A DNA stretch of 64,000 bases from JANXUC01 sp043782485 (GTDB lineage Bacteria; Acidobacteriota; Terriglobia; Terriglobales; Acidobacteriaceae), in assembly GCA_043782485.1 (NCBI GenBank), contig JAYWAL010000106.1, positions 4,710 through 68,709 of the forward strand, given 5' to 3'. Shown one piece after another: positions 43,816 to 51,792 of this stretch. A program made the position numbers and the translations under genes. Under the pieces are notes generated by a model. The model did not search any database. It was not told the origin of the DNA and saw only the letters and a program-made list of their open reading frames with translations. How positions within the stretch are numbered: position 1 is the stretch's first letter; each line of letters begins with the position of its first letter.

Positions 43816-44718
43816 TCATATAACGATTCGGAGTGCGTTCGGCAACACATCAATGGATTCAATATGAAGCGTCGCCACCTCGCCATCGAGCGCCACATCC
43901 ACCGGGCCATCGAGAAAGAATTCCACTCGTCGCACGCCCGTACGCTCCGCCATGGGATGATGAATGTGCTTCCCGGTAAAGAGTCCCGGAAGGTTGCGAA
44001 CCAGACCCAAGCGCCCAATCGGACCCCAGCGAACATATTCGATCAAGCCATCACTGGTGTCGGCATTGGGCGCGATCATCATCTTGCCACCGGTGAATTT
44101 ACTGTTGTTAAACGTCAAGAACAAACTTCGGCGGCGATCAATTTCTTCGCCGCCATCGATGCTCATGGGAAATGCGCGCCGTTCCAGCTTGGCCAGTGTC
44201 ACGAAGAGCGCGAACAGATACCCCAGCTCACCGTAGCGGCGGAAGCGACGGTGCCGAATCATCGCCACATCTGCGGCGAAACCAACGTTAAAGAGATTCA
44301 GGAAAAACAGATTGCCCTGTTTGTGCCGTAGAAGCAAGACGTCACAAGGGCGCGATTTTCCAGCGATAAGAGCCTCAAGCGCGTGAGCAGAGGCATCTGC
44401 GGTGAAATCCCGAAGAAACGAATTTCCTGTTCCCAGCGGCAGGAAGGCCAGCAACGGTGGTTGCTCTTGCGCCGCCTCGGGAAATAGGCCGTTTACTATC
44501 TCAAATGTCGTACCGTCTCCGCCCACCGAAATGAACTTGCGATAACCGCGCGCATAGCCATCACGGGCCAGCTTGGTGGCATGACCCGCTCCCGTCGTTT
44601 CCGCCACGTCTACCGCAATTCCCGCGGCACGAATACGTTCGATTGCCTCACCCACCAGGCGACCGGCACGACCTCCTCCGGCTGCTGGATTGACGACCGC
44701 AAGGTAACTCTCATTCAC
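43816..44718 (-). CDS. Diacylglycerol/sphingosine kinase-like lipid kinase
   Basis: 300 residues. NPAAGGGRAGRL, the nucleotide loop FISVGGDGTTFEIVNGL and FLPLGTGNSFLRDF are typical of YegS/DagK-type lipid kinases. It is expected to phosphorylate a lipid hydroxyl at the inner membrane. Its ATG overlaps the stop of the upstream AMP-ligase (ATGA), placing it at the end of the acyl activation/reduction operon. Confidence 0.88.
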   Translation of the reverse strand: MNESYLAVVNPAAGGGRAGRLVGEAIERIRAAGIAVDVAETTGAGHATKLARDGYARGYRKFISVGGDGTTFEIVNGLFPEAAQEQPPLLAFLPLGTGNSFLRDFTADASAHALEALIAGKSRPCDVLLLRHKQGNLFFLNLFNVGFAADVAMIRHRRFRRYGELGYLFALFVTLAKLERRAFPMSIDGGEEIDRRRSLFLTFNNSKFTGGKMMIAPNADTSDGLIEYVRWGPIGRLGLVRNLPGLFTGKHIHHPMAERTGVRRVEFFLDGPVDVALDGEVATLHIESIDVLPNALRIVI

Positions 44719-46424
44719 AGCGGTACCACCGCCGACCGGCTAATTGTTTTTGCAATCTCGTCCGCCAGTGGGATACGCTTGACCTTCATCGAAGCCGTGC
44801 GCGGAAAGTCTTTGCTGACAACAAAATATCCGCCTAGACGCTTAAAGTCGGGCAATCGCCGATTGCGTACCGTCAAGTCCTCCAGGAGAGCACTGGTGAT
44901 TTCGGCACCCGGCTCCAGGCGAATCGCCATCACGAGCTCTTCCCTACCCAGGCTGTTCTTGGGCCAGATAAAATTGGTTGCAAAGATGCAATATTCCTTG
45001 ACGGCGAGGCCGTCAAAGGCATTCTCGATGTCTTCAGGGTAGATATTTTTGCCACCCTCGGTGACAATCATGTTCTTCTTGCGCCCGAAGAGCTGCAAAT
45101 GCCCAGCCGAATCGAAACGACCCAGGTCTCCCGTCAGAAGCCAGCCGTCCACAATCGTCTCGGCGGTCAACTCGGGAGCATTGAGATAGTGGGACATCAC
45201 CGTCTTGCTACGCGCCGCAACTTCCCCGATGTTGTCGGCATCCGGATTCAGAATGCGTAGCTCCACGCCCGCGAGTGGCTTGCCCACCGTGTCCGCGCGA
45301 AATGGCTTGCAGTCGTTCAAAGTCAGGACCGTGCTCGCTTCGGTGAGGCCATAGCCATTAGAAACCGGAACGCCCAGATCGTAGAAGAATTGCAGCGTGG
45401 AAGGCTCCATGAAGGCTCCGCCTACGAACATGGCTTTGAGACTACCGCCAAAAGCGCGATGAATTTGTGGCAGCAGTAACCGGCTAATCCCCACGTGCGG
45501 CCGATGCTTCGTCACAAGGCGATTGGTGCCAATCAGGCGGTCCAGAATCCAGCGCCGAGTCGGGGATAAAGCATCAAATTTGGACCGCAGTCCGCGCTCC
45601 AGATTCTTAAGCACCATCGGTACCAGCGAAAGATACGTAATGCGGTAGCGAACGAAAGCATCGCGCACGAACTCAGGACGCAGTGTGCGCAGGTGAACCA
45701 CCGTGGCACCGCAAACAAACGGCCCGATGAACCCAACCATGAAGTCCACAGCATGATTGGTCGGTAAAATACTGAGATAACGCACGCTTGGCCAAAACGG
45801 ATAGAGCTTAGTTAAGGCTGTGCATTGTTCCAAATAGTTCTCGTGAGTCAGCACGCAACCTTTGGGCTGACCGCCCGTCCCCGACGAATAGACGATGGAG
45901 GCCCAATCCTCCCTGCGGCGCTGCACAAACTCCGGCGCCCCTTTGCGGCGAAAGTCTTCCCAGCGAAACGCCTTGACTAAGGCAGCTCCCCCCGGGGACT
46001 CAGTCACCAGGACGGTCTCCGCGGTCAAACTTTCAAAGACAGGTGCCTGGGAAATGGCGCGCCAGAGGTGGAACTCGGTAAACAAGACTTTGGCCTGCGA
46101 ATGCGCCAGCAGCGCCAAATGCTCCGTCGCGGAAAGCTTGTAGTCGAGCGGCACCAGAACCCCGCCGCAATACATCACGGCGTACGCGGAAATCAGCCAC
46201 TTCGACTGATTCGTCATGATAATGGCAGCCCGGTCCCCAGCCCGAAACCCGGCATCTTGGAGTGCTCGCGCCAGGGGCAGCGCCGTTTCTTTGAAGTCAG
46301 AATAGGTCAGCCGAGTACGTTCGCTATCGCGATCCGATTCGATCAGGCAGACTTCGTTTGGCCATTGGTCGAGAGCCTCACGCAAAGCTTCTCCCAGGCA
46401 CTGATATTTCGTTAAATCCAGCAT
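44715..46424 (-). CDS. AMP-dependent acyl-CoA/ACP ligase, copy 2
   Basis: 569 residues of the ANL superfamily. The P-loop is VYSSGTGGQPKGCVLTHEN, the aromatic block SNGYGLTEAS, and the C-terminal hinge and lysine region LTGDLGRFDSAGHLQLFGRKKNMIV ... NIYPEDIE. No membrane helix or fused domain is present. It activates a carboxylic acid with ATP, and an ACP gene 72 bases upstream could be the thiol acceptor. It overlaps the lipid kinase gene by 4 bases. Confidence 0.9.
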   Translation of the reverse strand: MLDLTKYQCLGEALREALDQWPNEVCLIESDRDSERTRLTYSDFKETALPLARALQDAGFRAGDRAAIIMTNQSKWLISAYAVMYCGGVLVPLDYKLSATEHLALLAHSQAKVLFTEFHLWRAISQAPVFESLTAETVLVTESPGGAALVKAFRWEDFRRKGAPEFVQRRREDWASIVYSSGTGGQPKGCVLTHENYLEQCTALTKLYPFWPSVRYLSILPTNHAVDFMVGFIGPFVCGATVVHLRTLRPEFVRDAFVRYRITYLSLVPMVLKNLERGLRSKFDALSPTRRWILDRLIGTNRLVTKHRPHVGISRLLLPQIHRAFGGSLKAMFVGGAFMEPSTLQFFYDLGVPVSNGYGLTEASTVLTLNDCKPFRADTVGKPLAGVELRILNPDADNIGEVAARSKTVMSHYLNAPELTAETIVDGWLLTGDLGRFDSAGHLQLFGRKKNMIVTEGGKNIYPEDIENAFDGLAVKEYCIFATNFIWPKNSLGREELVMAIRLEPGAEITSALLEDLTVRNRRLPDFKRLGGYFVVSKDFPRTASMKVKRIPLADEIAKTISRSAVVPL

Positions 46425-46496
46425 CCAGTCTTTATTTCACCACAGTGCCGCCGAGCCACGCAGAAAACCGCGATTACCACTTGGAGACCGGGCGGC

Positions 46497-46739
46497 TTAC
46501 AGCCGAGCCTGAATCTTGCTCGCCAGCGCGCGGAAGTCCGAAACACCCTGCATTTCGTAGTCCGGCAACTCCACGTGGAAATGATTCTCCAGGCGAGTGA
46601 GCAGGTCCAGCGCTTGAAGGCTATCGATACCTAGATTCTGGAAAAAATCGTCATCCGGACTGAGCTTTTCGCGCGGAACTTTGAAGCGCGCGGCTGCGAG
46701 TGTAAGAACCTCTTCCAGTGTCTGGTCCATGGTTGGCAT
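46497..46739 (-). CDS. Acyl carrier protein of the lipid operon
   Basis: 80 residues from ATG 46739, with GGGAG 5 bases upstream. Ser40 in LGIDSLQALDLL is the phosphopantetheine site. It lies between the enoyl-CoA hydratase-like gene (12 bases) and an AMP-ligase gene, so it is probably a dedicated carrier for this operon. It is clearly different in sequence from the ACP at 9.5 kb. Confidence 0.9.
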   Translation of the reverse strand: MPTMDQTLEEVLTLAAARFKVPREKLSPDDDFFQNLGIDSLQALDLLTRLENHFHVELPDYEMQGVSDFRALASKIQARL

Positions 46740-46751
46740 CGGTGCTCCCAA

Positions 46752-47555
46752 TTACGGCAGATACGACAAGGCTTCGTTGCTCTCCACAAATTTGCGGAGA
46801 CCAGCCTCAACAGCTGGTTGTGCGAATAAATCGCAGAAGATTTCGATTTCTCGGCGCAGTTCCTCCAACGGAATCGGCTTCAGAAACTGCTTGGCCGCAG
46901 CCGAAGTCTGGCGATCAAATTTGCCGATTTGCACGGCGGTGGCACGGGCCGCTCGAAGCGCTTCACCTTCACCCACCAACTGGCTGACCAGACCGATTTG
47001 TTGGGCTTTCGTGGCATTGAAACTTCGCCCCGTCAATAACAGATCGCGCACCACAGCATTGCCCAAATCCCGCTTTAGGCGGGGGATTCCGCCGAAACCG
47101 GGAATCAGCCCCAGGCGCAACTCAGGAAAGCAGAAGCGCGCCATCTTGTCGGCCACAATCAAATCACAGACCAGCGCCAACTCGAATCCGCCGCCAAACA
47201 CAACGCCATGAACCGCGGCAATCGTGGTTAGCGGTGAGGCATCTATCTTATTGAACACAGCGTGAATGCGCTCAAGAAAATCGCGCACACCGCTGGCCGC
47301 ATCTTCTTTGCGCATTTTCTGTGAGCCTTCGAATAGCTCGCGTAAATCCGCGCCCGCGCAGAATCCAGCGGCCTGCGTGCTGTGAACGATCACCGCGTGG
47401 GACACGGCAGTTAACTCATCCAGTGCCGCCGCAAATCGCTCCAGCTCTCCCAAGGTAAGCGAGCCGATCTCGTTGCAGGGATCGCGATGCAGCGCCAGTT
47501 CGATGATGCCGTCCTTCCATATCCATGAAAGCGCCTGGCCCTGATAGGTCTTCAT
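46752..47555 (-). CDS. Enoyl-CoA hydratase/isomerase family protein
   Basis: 267 residues of the crotonase fold. Oxyanion-hole segments are AGFCAGADLREL and VHGVVFGGGFELALVCD. The usual two catalytic Glu positions are only partly matched: a Glu is present near PELRLGLIPGFGG, and the first position is Phe-Glu in GGGFELAL. Hydratase, isomerase or a related activity on an acyl thioester are all possible. The ATG abuts the stop of the upstream AMP-ligase with no gap. Confidence 0.85.
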   Translation of the reverse strand: MKTYQGQALSWIWKDGIIELALHRDPCNEIGSLTLGELERFAAALDELTAVSHAVIVHSTQAAGFCAGADLRELFEGSQKMRKEDAASGVRDFLERIHAVFNKIDASPLTTIAAVHGVVFGGGFELALVCDLIVADKMARFCFPELRLGLIPGFGGIPRLKRDLGNAVVRDLLLTGRSFNATKAQQIGLVSQLVGEGEALRAARATAVQIGKFDRQTSAAAKQFLKPIPLEELRREIEIFCDLFAQPAVEAGLRKFVESNEALSYLP

Positions 47556-49256
47556 TTAACTCACCACCCGCGCACGCGTTTCATACATCTCAGCAATTTC
47601 ACTCTGAAGACGGGAGGCAATGGCCTCCCGCTTTAATTTGCCATTGGCGGTCAGCAACCCGCTGTCCAGAGAAAAAGCCTCCGGTCGCAGATGAAACGCC
47701 CGAACCTGTTTATAGTGAGGCAGAGTGGAGTTTGCGGCATCCAGCCCCACCTGTACTTCGCTTTCCGAAACCGGGCCGCACACAATTGCCGAAAGATACC
47801 CTCGGCCATTGCCGACCACTAGCACTTGTAGCGCTTCCGGAATGTGTTGCACGAGCAGGTCTTCAATCGGCTCTGGCGCCACATTATGCCCCGAACCTAG
47901 GATGACGAGATTTTTCAGCCGTCCGGCGACAATCCAATTCCCCGCCGCATCAACTTCGCCCTGGTCGCCGGTATGGAACCAGCCATCCCGCAGGACAGCG
48001 GCTGTTTCCAGCGGTCGGTTCCAGTAGCGGGCAAAAACATTGAGGCCGCGTACCAGGATTTCCTTATGGTCCCCCAGCCGCATTTCCACTCCTGGAATGA
48101 CCGGGCCGACCCGACCGGGCACCACTTGGCGGGGATCATCCATGGTGCAGATGGCGGTTGTCTCGGTAAGACCATACACCTGCAAAACCGGCACGCCTAG
48201 CATCTGGAAATAGAGTTGGGTTTCCAAAGCGAGCGGCGCGGACCCGCAGATGAGCGCGCGAAGTCGAGTCCCGAGCATCTTCTTCCGTATCGTGGGAAAT
48301 ACCAGCCGATTGGCGAGCCACAACCAAAGGCCTTCCCGCGCGCTCGAGCGCGCCTTCGGGTTTACCCGCCGCCGCTCCACCGCCATCTTAGCGCGGGAGT
48401 AAATTCGCAGCGCCATGCCGCCCTTCAGCGCCATTTGATCATCCGCGCCGCGCCGCATTCGTTCCAAAAGTGCAGGAACGTTCAATACATAGTCCGGAGC
48501 GCTCCGGGGCAGCTCCTCGGCCAGCCGAGCCAGCGCCGTGTTCAACGCGAGAAGGCTGCCTCGCAACAGGCTTGTCATCAACAAGATCCAGGAGCCAGCG
48601 AAACACAGCGGCAAATAATGGAACACCCGGTCCTGGCGGTTGTCCCCGTTCATCAGGAGATCCAATCGAGATGACGTGCAGACCAGCATATGAGACACGT
48701 TGCCCACGGTCAGCAATACACCTTTGGAAACTCCCGAAGTGCCCGATGTGTAAATGATCGTCATCGGATCTGGCGGAGAGAGTTGCATGGGAGGATCGAC
48801 CAGTTCCGAAGCGAGGCCCACTACGGAAAACATTTCATCAAATAGCTGGGTTGTCGGCAACGACTCACACGCCCCACGCAAGGCATCGCGCAGCCCCGCC
48901 GTGCTGCATAGCAGAAGCGCAGGCTCGCAATCGGCTAGCATGGCAGCCACTTCCTGCGGTGCCTGACGGGGATAAAGCGGTACGCAGATCAAGCCCTCGG
49001 CGAAAATGGCGAGATTGGCAGCGACCCAACGAATGCTGTTCTCCGCAAGCAACGCGCAACGGTCGCCCGGCTTTACTCCGGCATCGCGAAGATGTTTGCG
49101 CGCCTGGGCTACCAGAAGCAAAACATCCCCGCCCGTCGCGGTCAAAGAGCTTCCGTCTCGCAATTCCTCGAGTTGCGGAACCGACCGGCAAGCTTCCAGG
49201 CGATTGAAGATCGCTGAAATGCAGTTCTCAAAGGGCCTAGACTCGCCGGTGGTCAT
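47556..49256 (-). CDS. AMP-dependent acyl ligase, copy 1
   Basis: 566 residues. The P-loop IIYTSGTSGVSKGVLLTVGN, the block QVYGLTETTAICTMDD and the hinge FHTGDQGEVDAAGNWIVAGRLKNLVIL with NVAPEPIED are those of long-chain fatty-acid ligases. It is only distantly similar to the second ligase in this operon, suggesting a different substrate or acceptor. Its ATG overlaps the stop of the polysaccharide pyruvyl transferase-like gene by 4 bases. Confidence 0.9.
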   Translation of the reverse strand: MTTGESRPFENCISAIFNRLEACRSVPQLEELRDGSSLTATGGDVLLLVAQARKHLRDAGVKPGDRCALLAENSIRWVAANLAIFAEGLICVPLYPRQAPQEVAAMLADCEPALLLCSTAGLRDALRGACESLPTTQLFDEMFSVVGLASELVDPPMQLSPPDPMTIIYTSGTSGVSKGVLLTVGNVSHMLVCTSSRLDLLMNGDNRQDRVFHYLPLCFAGSWILLMTSLLRGSLLALNTALARLAEELPRSAPDYVLNVPALLERMRRGADDQMALKGGMALRIYSRAKMAVERRRVNPKARSSAREGLWLWLANRLVFPTIRKKMLGTRLRALICGSAPLALETQLYFQMLGVPVLQVYGLTETTAICTMDDPRQVVPGRVGPVIPGVEMRLGDHKEILVRGLNVFARYWNRPLETAAVLRDGWFHTGDQGEVDAAGNWIVAGRLKNLVILGSGHNVAPEPIEDLLVQHIPEALQVLVVGNGRGYLSAIVCGPVSESEVQVGLDAANSTLPHYKQVRAFHLRPEAFSLDSGLLTANGKLKREAIASRLQSEIAEMYETRARVVS

Positions 49257-50662
49257 CCGTAGGCCTCGACCAGGTGCCGCAACGTCGCACTCAGAGGGGG
49301 CAAGTACTCCTCCCAGGTATAGGTCCCGCTGCGCACCGGAAAGTCCGGGTACCGGCGCTGCACTTCTTCTTCGAAGAAGACGCCCATGCGCGCCATGGTC
49401 TTCAGGTTCTTGACCACTGTCCGTCCAATTCCATCGGCAATCTTTTCACCATCTTGCTTCAGTTTGTTCAGGATGACCAGCAGCTTGGGTTCCAACTCCG
49501 GGTCATCAACCGTTAGGAACAAATCCTGGTGGCCCCGCTCGTTCATCAGATTGCGAATGCGTTCATCCATGGTGATGCCAGCGGACGGAACCAGACCCGC
49601 CATCGACGTGACAATGCCGTGAAATCGGGATGAAACCATCATGTGGCAGGCGCGAAGAATGCTGACCAGCTGGTACATGTCGTAATCGTCAGAGGTCAGC
49701 ACGGGTATACCGCCAAGCCGGCCGGAAATGCGATGACAGGCATCGGCATCCAGGCGCTCGGTGGCTACCATGATCACGAACACTTTGTTGCTCTTCCGGA
49801 ATGTGTCAATGGCGTTTCCGATGGAGGTGAGGTAGCGAGTGTAGGCTGCATCCACCTTCGGTCCCGCGTTGTGAAAATAGACGGTCCGGTATTGGCTTTC
49901 CTTGTATGCGCCCGCTATCGTTCGGGCGACGTACTTGCCTAGCGACGCCTTCACGGGCCACCAAAAAGGATTGATCGGACACACCACCAGCACCGGGGTC
50001 ACCCCGTCCCAGCCGGCTTGGCGCAACACCTCGCTGCCATAGGCTGGTGGAAGAGGCTCGAATGTCCATGCCGTATCGGTACCCAGTTCCGTGGGCACAC
50101 CGAGTTCACGAAGCAGCGTTCTTGATTCTTCGTTCCGCGTGATCACCAGCGAATCGCGGCAAAAGCGACCGCACATCTTGGCCACAACGGGATCCATGTG
50201 GCCAGCCTCGGCACCATAGCCAATGGACAGCTTGTTCTGTGCCGAGGCGATTCCCAGCGAGCCAATCATCATGGTCGTGAGCGCGTTGGCAAACTTGCTC
50301 TTAAACATGGAGCCTTCGCAGGCCACCACGCCGTGGTGCTTGGGGACTTCGCGGTGCAGGAATGGCGGGAAAATATCCGGAAGATGAACCTGACGGGTGC
50401 CCTCGAAATAGCCCTTCGTGAATTCGAATTTCTGCGACATCACGCTCAGGTCGCAGCGCTCAGCACCCAAAACGTGCCGCACCTGGCGGATCATTTCCTC
50501 CACCCGAACGTCGGAACCGGTGTTGCGAGTGCCGTTATAGCCAGCGAACAGCAGCTTTAGCTTGTCGCCTTTGCGCCAGGTATTGCCGCCGCCCAGCATC
50601 CAGCGCAGGCGAGACATCTCAATCGAACTGCTGACCCAGGCCTCCAGCATCAGATCGATCAT
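49253..50662 (-). CDS. Polysaccharide pyruvyl transferase-like protein
   Basis: 469 residues from ATG 50662, which overlaps the upstream reductase stop as ATGA. The pattern LKLLFAGYNGTRNTGSDVRVEEMI, the central SIGYGAEAGH and the C-terminal DMYQLVSILRACHMMVSSRFHGIVTSMAGLVP match the PF04230 family, which has a GT-B-like fold. Named members add pyruvate ketals to sugars; others are of unknown substrate. Its place inside an acyl-activating operon suggests it modifies or builds a glycolipid head group, by inference only. Confidence 0.8.
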   Translation of the reverse strand: MIDLMLEAWVSSSIEMSRLRWMLGGGNTWRKGDKLKLLFAGYNGTRNTGSDVRVEEMIRQVRHVLGAERCDLSVMSQKFEFTKGYFEGTRQVHLPDIFPPFLHREVPKHHGVVACEGSMFKSKFANALTTMMIGSLGIASAQNKLSIGYGAEAGHMDPVVAKMCGRFCRDSLVITRNEESRTLLRELGVPTELGTDTAWTFEPLPPAYGSEVLRQAGWDGVTPVLVVCPINPFWWPVKASLGKYVARTIAGAYKESQYRTVYFHNAGPKVDAAYTRYLTSIGNAIDTFRKSNKVFVIMVATERLDADACHRISGRLGGIPVLTSDDYDMYQLVSILRACHMMVSSRFHGIVTSMAGLVPSAGITMDERIRNLMNERGHQDLFLTVDDPELEPKLLVILNKLKQDGEKIADGIGRTVVKNLKTMARMGVFFEEEVQRRYPDFPVRSGTYTWEEYLPPLSATLRHLVEAYG

Positions 50663-51792
50663 GCGGCAGAGCCTCCCGAAGCAGCCGGCCATGGCCGGTA
50701 TTGGTATTGGAAGTGGTTGTCCAGGCTGAATTTCAATAAGGGCAGGCTGTAGTGCGAGAACGGCACTGGCTTGCGTCCGAGCTCAGTCACCACCCGCGAG
50801 TTATCGAAGACCGTGTTCCATTTAAGATACGGTAAAAACACCTTCATCAGCGCCGCGCCGTGCCCCATCTTTCCCTTGCCCGAAGCCAGACGTTCAACGG
50901 CAGAAGTGAAGACTCCGCCCAAGCTCGGTAAATAAACCGGCTTGCGTCTCCTTTGCGCGGCCGAAAGCGCATCCGTCAGCTCGCGAAATGTCTGCGACAT
51001 CGTTCCCGAAGATAGATGATAAATTTCGTGGTCCGGATTCGCCTTTTGATGCAACGTTACGATGGCGTCGGCCACAAAATCGACGTTCACGATGTCCACA
51101 CGATCCGACGGCCGCAGCGGCAGCGCGGGCAGCCCCGCTAGAAACACAAATGCCCGGACCATGTCGAACTGTGTAGTTTCCGGTGCTCGACTGTCGCCGA
51201 GGACGATGCTGGGGCGAAAAATAGTTCGCTGCACATCGGGCAAGAGTTCGCGAATCATGTGTTCACAGAACTTCTTCGTGCGGGCGTAGGGATCGTAGTC
51301 GGAGCGCTGCCAGTCGACGGAGGTGTCTTCCTGCACCACTTCGTCCTGGCGCTTACCTGCCACCGCAACCGTGCTCACATGGCTAATGCGACGCAGGCCG
51401 TGGTGAGCGTGAGCGCGTTGGCCAAGCTGGACGACCTCAAGCGTGCCGCGAAGATTAGTATTCAGGCAGCTCTTCTCGGATTTGCGGTTCAGGGACGCCG
51501 CGCAATGAATAATGGAATCCGTGGTTTCCACCAGGCGTTGATAATCCGCCGGGGGCAGGCCGAAAAACTTGTTGGTCAGGTCGCCACGAAAGATATTGAC
51601 GCGCGCTTGAAGGTAGCCAGAAAACTTCGGGAAATCGAAATGCAATTGTAGCGACTGCCACAGGCGGGCTTCCGCCTCGGCCTGGTCTTTCGCGCGCACC
51701 AGCAGGTTCAGCGGCTCACGATGGCCGTCCAGCAATCCGGCCGCAATGTATGCGCCGATGTATCCGGTGGAGCCGGTTAGGAATATTGCCAC
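50659..51792 (-). CDS. NAD-binding_4 / thioester-reductase-like SDR
   Basis: 377 residues. The N-terminal IFLTGSTGYIGAYIA and DPYARTKKFCEHM (YxxxK) define an extended SDR of the thioester reductase/male-sterility family (PF07993). Such domains reduce acyl thioesters to aldehydes or alcohols, or act as ketoreductases. It overlaps the long reductase upstream by 16 bases and the next gene by 4. Having two such reductases side by side is notable. Confidence 0.85.
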   Translation of the reverse strand: MAIFLTGSTGYIGAYIAAGLLDGHREPLNLLVRAKDQAEAEARLWQSLQLHFDFPKFSGYLQARVNIFRGDLTNKFFGLPPADYQRLVETTDSIIHCAASLNRKSEKSCLNTNLRGTLEVVQLGQRAHAHHGLRRISHVSTVAVAGKRQDEVVQEDTSVDWQRSDYDPYARTKKFCEHMIRELLPDVQRTIFRPSIVLGDSRAPETTQFDMVRAFVFLAGLPALPLRPSDRVDIVNVDFVADAIVTLHQKANPDHEIYHLSSGTMSQTFRELTDALSAAQRRRKPVYLPSLGGVFTSAVERLASGKGKMGHGAALMKVFLPYLKWNTVFDNSRVVTELGRKPVPFSHYSLPLLKFSLDNHFQYQYRPWPAASGGSAA